Shown here piece by piece: positions 59,996-64,000 of a stretch of DNA of 64,000 nucleotides. The stretch covers positions 62,001 to 126,000 of the forward strand of contig NZ_BCFL01000029.1 in assembly GCF_002217755.1 (NCBI RefSeq), given 5' to 3'. The translations under genes and the position numbers were made by a program. The notes beneath the pieces are model-generated. The model saw only the letters and a list, made by a program, of their open reading frames with translations, was not told the origin of the DNA and did no database searches. The stretch is from Streptomyces hyaluromycini. GTDB taxonomy: Bacteria > Actinomycetota > Actinomycetes > Streptomycetales > Streptomycetaceae. The first letter of the stretch is position 1; each line of letters begins with the position of its first letter.

Positions 59996-61126
59996 ATGAA
60001 CGCATCCGCATCCGCGTCACTCCTCGCCGAGCGGGCCCGGTCCGGTAAGCCGCTCGGCGTCGGGATCATCGGACTCGGCGCGCACGGAAGCTGGGCCGAG
60101 CGCTCGCACCTGCCGGCCCTGCGCGCCGTCCCGGGATACGAGCTGAGCGCGCTGAGCACGAGTTCGAAGGAATCGGCGGAGCGCTCCGGACAGGTGCACG
60201 GGGTGCCCCGCGTCTTCGGGTCGGCCGCCGAGCTGGCCGCCTGCGACGAAGTGGACCTCGTGGTCGTGGCGGTGAAGGTGCCGCACCACCGGGAACTGGT
60301 GCGGACGGCGCTGAGCGCCGGCAAGAGCGTGCTGTGCGAGTGGCCGCTGGGCAACGGGCTCGCGGAGGCGGAGGACATGGCCCGGCAGGCGCGGAGCCGG
60401 GCCGTGCCGACGGTGGTCGGACTCCAGGCGCGCTCGCACCCGGCCGTCGTCCACGCACGCCGTCTCGTGGCCGACGGCTACGTCGGGGAGGTGCTGTCCA
60501 CGACGGTCGTGGGCTCCGGCGGGGCCTGGGGCGCGACCGTGGGCCCCCGCGACCACTACGTCCTCGACGCCGCGAACGGCGCGACGATGCTGACCATCCC
60601 CTTCGGCCACCTGCTCGACGGGCTCGCATCGGTCCTGGGAGAGCCCGAGGAACTGCGGATCCGGACGGCCTCGCGCCGTACGTGGTCCATGGACCGCGAG
60701 ACCGGGCAGCGCGTGCCCATGACGGCCGCGGACCAGGTGGTGGCCACGGGACGGCTGCCGGGCGGCGCGGTGGCCGCCGTCCACTACCGCGGCGGCATGT
60801 CCCGGGGCACCGGCTTCCGCTGGGAGATCAACGGCACCGAGGGCGACCTCGTCCTCACCGCTCCCGTCGGCCATCTCCAGCTCGGCCCGGTCACCGTCGA
60901 AGGCGGCCGCTCCACGTCCGCCGGCCTCGCTCCGCTGCCGGTGCCCGAATCCCTCGTCCGCGTCCCCGGCCTGGACGCCCGGGCCGATGCGCCGGCCTAC
61001 GCGGTCGCCCACGCCTACCGGCGGTTCCTGGACGACCTGTGCGGCGACGGCACGCCGGTCGTACCCGATTTCGCGCACGGCGCCGCCCGGCACCGCAGCA
61101 TCGAATCCGGCCTGGCAGCACCCTGA
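59996..61126 (+). CDS. Gfo/Idh/MocA-type oxidoreductase lacking the catalytic Lys (Gal80-like)
   Basis: A 376-aa protein: N-terminal Rossmann domain (GIIGLGAHGSWA) and the alpha/beta C-terminal domain of the family. The usual EKP motif, whose Lys is catalytic, reads CEWPLG here, as in Gal80-like members. It may bind NAD(P) and act as a sensor or use another mechanism. ATG at 59996 follows AAGGAGAGG. It is under the MarR operators; its 3' end is 13 bp from the convergent ssuD-like gene. Confidence 0.87.
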   Translation: MNASASASLLAERARSGKPLGVGIIGLGAHGSWAERSHLPALRAVPGYELSALSTSSKESAERSGQVHGVPRVFGSAAELAACDEVDLVVVAVKVPHHRELVRTALSAGKSVLCEWPLGNGLAEAEDMARQARSRAVPTVVGLQARSHPAVVHARRLVADGYVGEVLSTTVVGSGGAWGATVGPRDHYVLDAANGATMLTIPFGHLLDGLASVLGEPEELRIRTASRRTWSMDRETGQRVPMTAADQVVATGRLPGGAVAAVHYRGGMSRGTGFRWEINGTEGDLVLTAPVGHLQLGPVTVEGGRSTSAGLAPLPVPESLVRVPGLDARADAPAYAVAHAYRRFLDDLCGDGTPVVPDFAHGAARHRSIESGLAAP

Positions 61127-61139
61127 CGAGCGCGAACCC

Positions 61140-62282
61140 TCAGGACGCGAACGGCACCTGGGCCGAGGGCGCCGCGCCCTTCCCGGCGGGGTGCCGCCAC
61201 ACCCCGTCCGCGGCCAGCCGGGGCAGCACCCCCTCCCCGAACCAGTACGCCTCCTCCAGATGCGGGTACCCGGACAGCACGAACTCCTCGATGCCCAGCG
61301 CCGCGTACTCCTTGATCCGCTCGGCCACCTCGTCGTGCGAGCCGACCAGGGCGGTGCCGGCGCCGCCGCGTACCAGCCCGATGCCCGCCCACAGGTTGGG
61401 GTGGATCTCCAGCGCGTCCCGCCGGCCGCCGTGCAGGGCCAGCATCCGCTGCTGCCCCTCGGACTCGCTGCGGGCCAGCCCCGACTGCACCGACCGCACG
61501 GTCTCCGGGTCGAACCCGTCGAGCAGCCGGCCGGCCTCGGCCCACGCCTGCTCGGACGTGTCCCGGGTGATGACATGCAGCCGTATCCCGAACCGCAGGG
61601 TGCGCCCCTGCTCCGCCGCGAGCCCCCGGATCCAGGCGATCTTCTCGGCGACCTGCGCCGGCGGTTCCCCCCAGGTCAGGTACACGTCCACGTAGCGGGC
61701 CGCGACCTCGCCCGCGACCGGCGAGGACCCCCCGAAGTACACCTCGGGCACCGGCTCCGGCACCCGGGCCAGCCTGGCGTCCTCGACCCGGAGGTGCTCC
61801 CCGTCCAGATCGACCGTCCGGCCCTCCCACAGCCCCCGTACGACTTCCAGGAACTCACCGGTACGGCGATACCGCGCGTCCTTGTCGAGAAAGTCCCCGT
61901 AGGCCCGCTGTTCATGGCTCTCGCCCCCGGTCACCATGTTGAGCAGCAGCCGTCCGCCGGTCTGCCGCTGGAAGGTGGAGGCCATCTGCGCGGCGAGCGT
62001 CGGCGAGACGAACCCCGGCCGGAAGGCGACCAGGAACTTCAGCCGCTCGGTGTGCTGGCTGACCATCGCCGTGGTCAGCCAGGCGTCCTCGCACCAGGCG
62101 CCGGTCGGAGTGAGCGCCCCCACGAAACCGAGGTCCTCCGCGGCCCTGGCGATCTGGCTCAGATAGGCGACCGTCGGCGGCCGGTCGCGTCCGGAGGCGG
62201 TCGCCGGGGTGCCGTGACCGCCGCCGACGACATGCCGGCTGTCCCCGTTGGTGGGCAGGAACCAGTGGAAGGTGAGGGACAC
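61140..62282 (-). CDS. ssuD: FMNH2-dependent alkanesulfonate monooxygenase (SsuD-like)
   Basis: A 380-aa luciferase-like flavin monooxygenase, the normal SsuD length (~381). It has LTFHWFLPTNGDSR at the start, GGRLLLNMVTGG and a C-terminal GIEEFVLSGYPHLEEAYWFGEGV, all SsuD marks. It frees sulfite from alkanesulfonates, using FMNH2 from SsuE. GTG at 62282 with GGAGAAAG upstream is chosen over an upstream in-frame ATG. Last gene of the ssuE-sfnB-ssuD operon. Confidence 0.9.
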   Translation of the reverse strand: MSLTFHWFLPTNGDSRHVVGGGHGTPATASGRDRPPTVAYLSQIARAAEDLGFVGALTPTGAWCEDAWLTTAMVSQHTERLKFLVAFRPGFVSPTLAAQMASTFQRQTGGRLLLNMVTGGESHEQRAYGDFLDKDARYRRTGEFLEVVRGLWEGRTVDLDGEHLRVEDARLARVPEPVPEVYFGGSSPVAGEVAARYVDVYLTWGEPPAQVAEKIAWIRGLAAEQGRTLRFGIRLHVITRDTSEQAWAEAGRLLDGFDPETVRSVQSGLARSESEGQQRMLALHGGRRDALEIHPNLWAGIGLVRGGAGTALVGSHDEVAERIKEYAALGIEEFVLSGYPHLEEAYWFGEGVLPRLAADGVWRHPAGKGAAPSAQVPFAS

Positions 62283-62339
62283 GAGGCTTTCTCCGATCAC
62301 GAGTGTCCGTCGGGGCGAGCGAGGCACACGGCGAGGCGG

Positions 62340-62387
62340 CTAGAGCAGGCCGTGACGGGGCGGCTAGAGCAGGCCGTGACGGGGCGG
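62340..62387. repeat. 24-bp tandem duplication duplicating a stop codon
   Basis: CTAGAGCAGGCCGTGACGGG-type unit of 24 bp occurs twice (62340-62363, 62364-62387). The second copy encodes the last residues (HGLL) and TAG stop of the sfnB-like gene; the first repeats both downstream in the same frame. Confidence 0.92.
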
Positions 62388-63548
62388 CGGGGTGCCGTTG
62401 AGGACGTACCGGCCGATGTGCTGGATCTTCCAGCGGGTCGGATCGTGCAGGGTGTGGGTCCGGGCGTCCCGCCAATGCCGGTGCAGATTGAGCGAGTTGA
62501 GGGCCGAGCGGGTTCCGGACAGCTCGAAGAGCGCCCCGGCGACGGCCACGGCCGTCTCGGCCGCCTGCACCTTCGCGGCGGCCACGGCGATGGACGCCTC
62601 GGCGGCCGACGCGTCGGTGAGCCGGGCGCCGGCCGCGTCGACCGCACGGGCGGCCCCTCGCAGCAGAGCCTCGGACGCCCGCACCTGGACGGCGAGTTCA
62701 CCGAACCGCTGGATCAGCAGCGGGTCCTCGGCGGCGGTCTCGACCCCGCTCTCGAACCAGGGCCGGCTTCTGCTCCGCACGAACTCCGCGGCCTCGGCCA
62801 GCGCTCCACCGGCGATCCCCACGTCGATGGCGGCGTGCAACAACTGTGCGACCGCGCCGTGGAGTTGGGGTCCCTGGAAGGTCAGGTGGTGCGGCAGCAC
62901 ACGGTCGGCGGGCACGGGGACTCCGTCCAGCCGGACGGTTCCGCTGGCGGTCGTACGCTGCCCCATGCCGTCCCAGTCGTCGACTACGGTGAGGCCGGGT
63001 GCGTCCCGGGGGACGTACGCCACGTGCAGGTTGTCGTCCTCGGCGCGGGCCAGGACGGGGATCCAGTCGGCGAAGAGGGCCCCGGTGGAGTAGTGCTTGA
63101 CCCCTGTCAGCAGATAAGTGCCGTCGCTCTGGGGTTCCAGCCGGGTCCGGATGTCCTGGACGTGTTTCGTCCCGGCCTCGGACTGGGCGTTGCCGAAGCG
63201 GCTGCCGGCGAGCAGTTCGGCGAAGAAGAACTTCCGCTGTTCCTCGGTTCCCTGACGGCGGATCACGTTGACGTACGCGAAGTGGCTCTGCGGGATCTGG
63301 GCGAGGCTGCCGTCGGCCGAGCCGAGGAGCCGGAAGATCTCCGCGAGGGTCAGGGCGCCGACGTCGGCGCCGCCGTGCTCGGCGGGCACGGTGACGCCCA
63401 GCAGACCCGATGCCGACAGCTGGTCCAACTCGGCTCGCGGCAGCCTGCGTTCGGCGTCCCGTTCGGCGGCCCCGGCCCGGAACGCGTCGGCCAGGACCTT
63501 CGCCACGGCGAGGGCCTCGGTGTCGTCGGCGATGACGTGGGCGGTCAT
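62364..63548 (-). CDS. SfnB/DszC-like acyl-CoA dehydrogenase-fold monooxygenase
   Basis: A 394-aa flavoprotein of the acyl-CoA dehydrogenase fold. SHFAYVNVIRRQG, QSEAGTKHVQD and LTGVKHYSTGA, together with NLHRHWRDARTHTLHDP near the C-terminus, are typical of SfnB/DszC-type sulfur-compound monooxygenases. It likely oxidises organosulfur substrates before or beside SsuD. It lies between ssuE and ssuD, and its end carries a 24-bp tandem duplication. Confidence 0.88.
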   Translation of the reverse strand: MTAHVIADDTEALAVAKVLADAFRAGAAERDAERRLPRAELDQLSASGLLGVTVPAEHGGADVGALTLAEIFRLLGSADGSLAQIPQSHFAYVNVIRRQGTEEQRKFFFAELLAGSRFGNAQSEAGTKHVQDIRTRLEPQSDGTYLLTGVKHYSTGALFADWIPVLARAEDDNLHVAYVPRDAPGLTVVDDWDGMGQRTTASGTVRLDGVPVPADRVLPHHLTFQGPQLHGAVAQLLHAAIDVGIAGGALAEAAEFVRSRSRPWFESGVETAAEDPLLIQRFGELAVQVRASEALLRGAARAVDAAGARLTDASAAEASIAVAAAKVQAAETAVAVAGALFELSGTRSALNSLNLHRHWRDARTHTLHDPTRWKIQHIGRYVLNGTPPPRHGLL

Positions 63549-63552
63549 CGGA

Positions 63553-64000
63553 TCAGCTCGCCGCGGCGAGGACGGGCGTGCGGCCGAGGAGTGCGGCCGA
63601 GAACTGGTCGACGACCGGGACGAGGGCCTCGGCGGCGGCCGGCGCGAGGACCAGGGTGCCGTCCTCCCCCACGGTGATGTCCTTGTCGAGGGTGAACCAA
63701 CCCTGGACTATGTGGGCGGCACCCATGGAGTTGAGGACCGGACGCAGCGCGTAGTCGATGGCGAGGACATGTGCGACGGAGCCGCCGGTGGCCAGTGGCA
63801 GCACGGTCTTGCCGGTGAGCGCGTACTGCGGGAGCAGGTCGAGGAGGGCCTTGAGGACACCGGAGTACGACGCCTTGTAGACCGGGGTGCCGACCACGAC
63901 CCCGTCGGCGCGGGCGAACAGCTCGGTCGCCTCGACGATCGCCGGGTGCCGGAAGTCCGCGCCGAGCAGGGCCTCGGCGGGGATGGTGCGGACGTCGAGC
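63553..64000 (-). CDS. ssuE: NADPH-dependent FMN reductase (SsuE/MsuE), partial
   Basis: The last ~149 residues of a flavodoxin-like FMN reductase; the start lies beyond the right edge. It shows GTPVYKASYSGVLKALLDLLPQ, the SsuE active-loop signature, and LPLATGGSVAHVLAIDYALRPVL. Supplies FMNH2 to the SsuD-like monooxygenase. Four bp separate it from the sfnB-like gene. Confidence 0.9.
   Translation of the reverse strand, partial: LDVRTIPAEALLGADFRHPAIVEATELFARADGVVVGTPVYKASYSGVLKALLDLLPQYALTGKTVLPLATGGSVAHVLAIDYALRPVLNSMGAAHIVQGWFTLDKDITVGEDGTLVLAPAAAEALVPVVDQFSAALLGRTPVLAAAS

Noticed and set aside
1..64000. CRISPR arrays, tRNA/rRNA genes, att sites or prophage modules
   Set aside because: No regularly spaced repeats, no tRNA-like cloverleaf sequence and no phage structural or integrase motifs were found by reading both strands.

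Overview
The window reads as chromosomal DNA of a high-GC actinomycete, almost certainly a Streptomyces. The support is very high GC with strong third-position bias, GTG/TTG starts, ATGA/GTGA gene overlaps, and several gene families typical of that genus (DUF6230/DUF6114 pair, SigE-type ECF sigma factor, many MarR regulators, DUF574-like methyltransferase, DUF3152). No tRNA, rRNA, CRISPR array or prophage block was seen.

Region 1 (1-21.8 kb) is a secondary-lipid (PUFA-synthase-like) biosynthetic operon on the + strand. It starts with the tail of a thioesterase. Next come a 2294-aa PfaA-type synthase (KS-AT-ACP-ACP-ACP-KR-DH-like), a 2416-aa PfaC-type synthase (KS-CLF-AT and four hotdog/DH segments) and a PfaD-type flavin enoyl reductase. 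Two unusually long paralogous acyl-CoA dehydrogenases, a Sfp-type phosphopantetheinyl transferase and an FAD-dependent amine-oxidase-like protein follow. Gene contacts are tight (ATGA overlaps or short gaps), so this is probably one transcription unit making a long, partly unsaturated acyl chain that is then oxidised further. A Streptomyces interspersed repeat sits inside the first dehydrogenase gene, and a second copy forms the hairpin-rich end of the operon.

Region 2 (21.8-34.1 kb) is housekeeping/accessory: a MerR regulator facing a small ABM-like protein across a 45-bp palindrome, an MFS exporter, a Ser/Thr dehydratase divergent from a YheO/DauR-like regulator, a MoxR ATPase/VWA-protein operon, a SigE-like sigma factor with a membrane partner, and a polyisoprenyl-glycosyltransferase pair.

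Region 3 (34.1-46.9 kb) holds a SAM methyltransferase, a cold-shock protein, a decayed locus at 35.8-36.6 kb, a carotenoid oxygenase, an ECF sigma factor preceded by a 37-aa ORF, a UbiX-UbiD decarboxylase pair divergent from a MarR regulator, a DUF3152 protease-like protein, and a response regulator-sensor kinase-lipoprotein operon.

Region 4 (46.9-55.6 kb) is a coherent CoA-dependent catabolic island: acyl-CoA ligase, PucR regulator, enoyl-CoA hydratase, CaiB-type CoA-transferase, acyl-CoA dehydrogenase, carnitine-dehydrogenase-like 3-hydroxyacyl dehydrogenase and a YWTD propeller. The set resembles carnitine metabolism (CaiA/B/C/D-like). The same operator-like sequence occurs in both divergent promoters, suggesting one PucR-controlled regulon.

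Region 5 (55.6-64 kb) contains a YcaC-like hydrolase and MarR regulator, a DUF6230/DUF6114/secreted-protein operon, a 245-bp MITE-like element abutting a marR stop codon, a Gfo/Idh/MocA-type protein under twin GTTGA-N4-TCAAC operators, and an SsuE-SfnB-SsuD organosulfur-utilisation operon running off the right edge.
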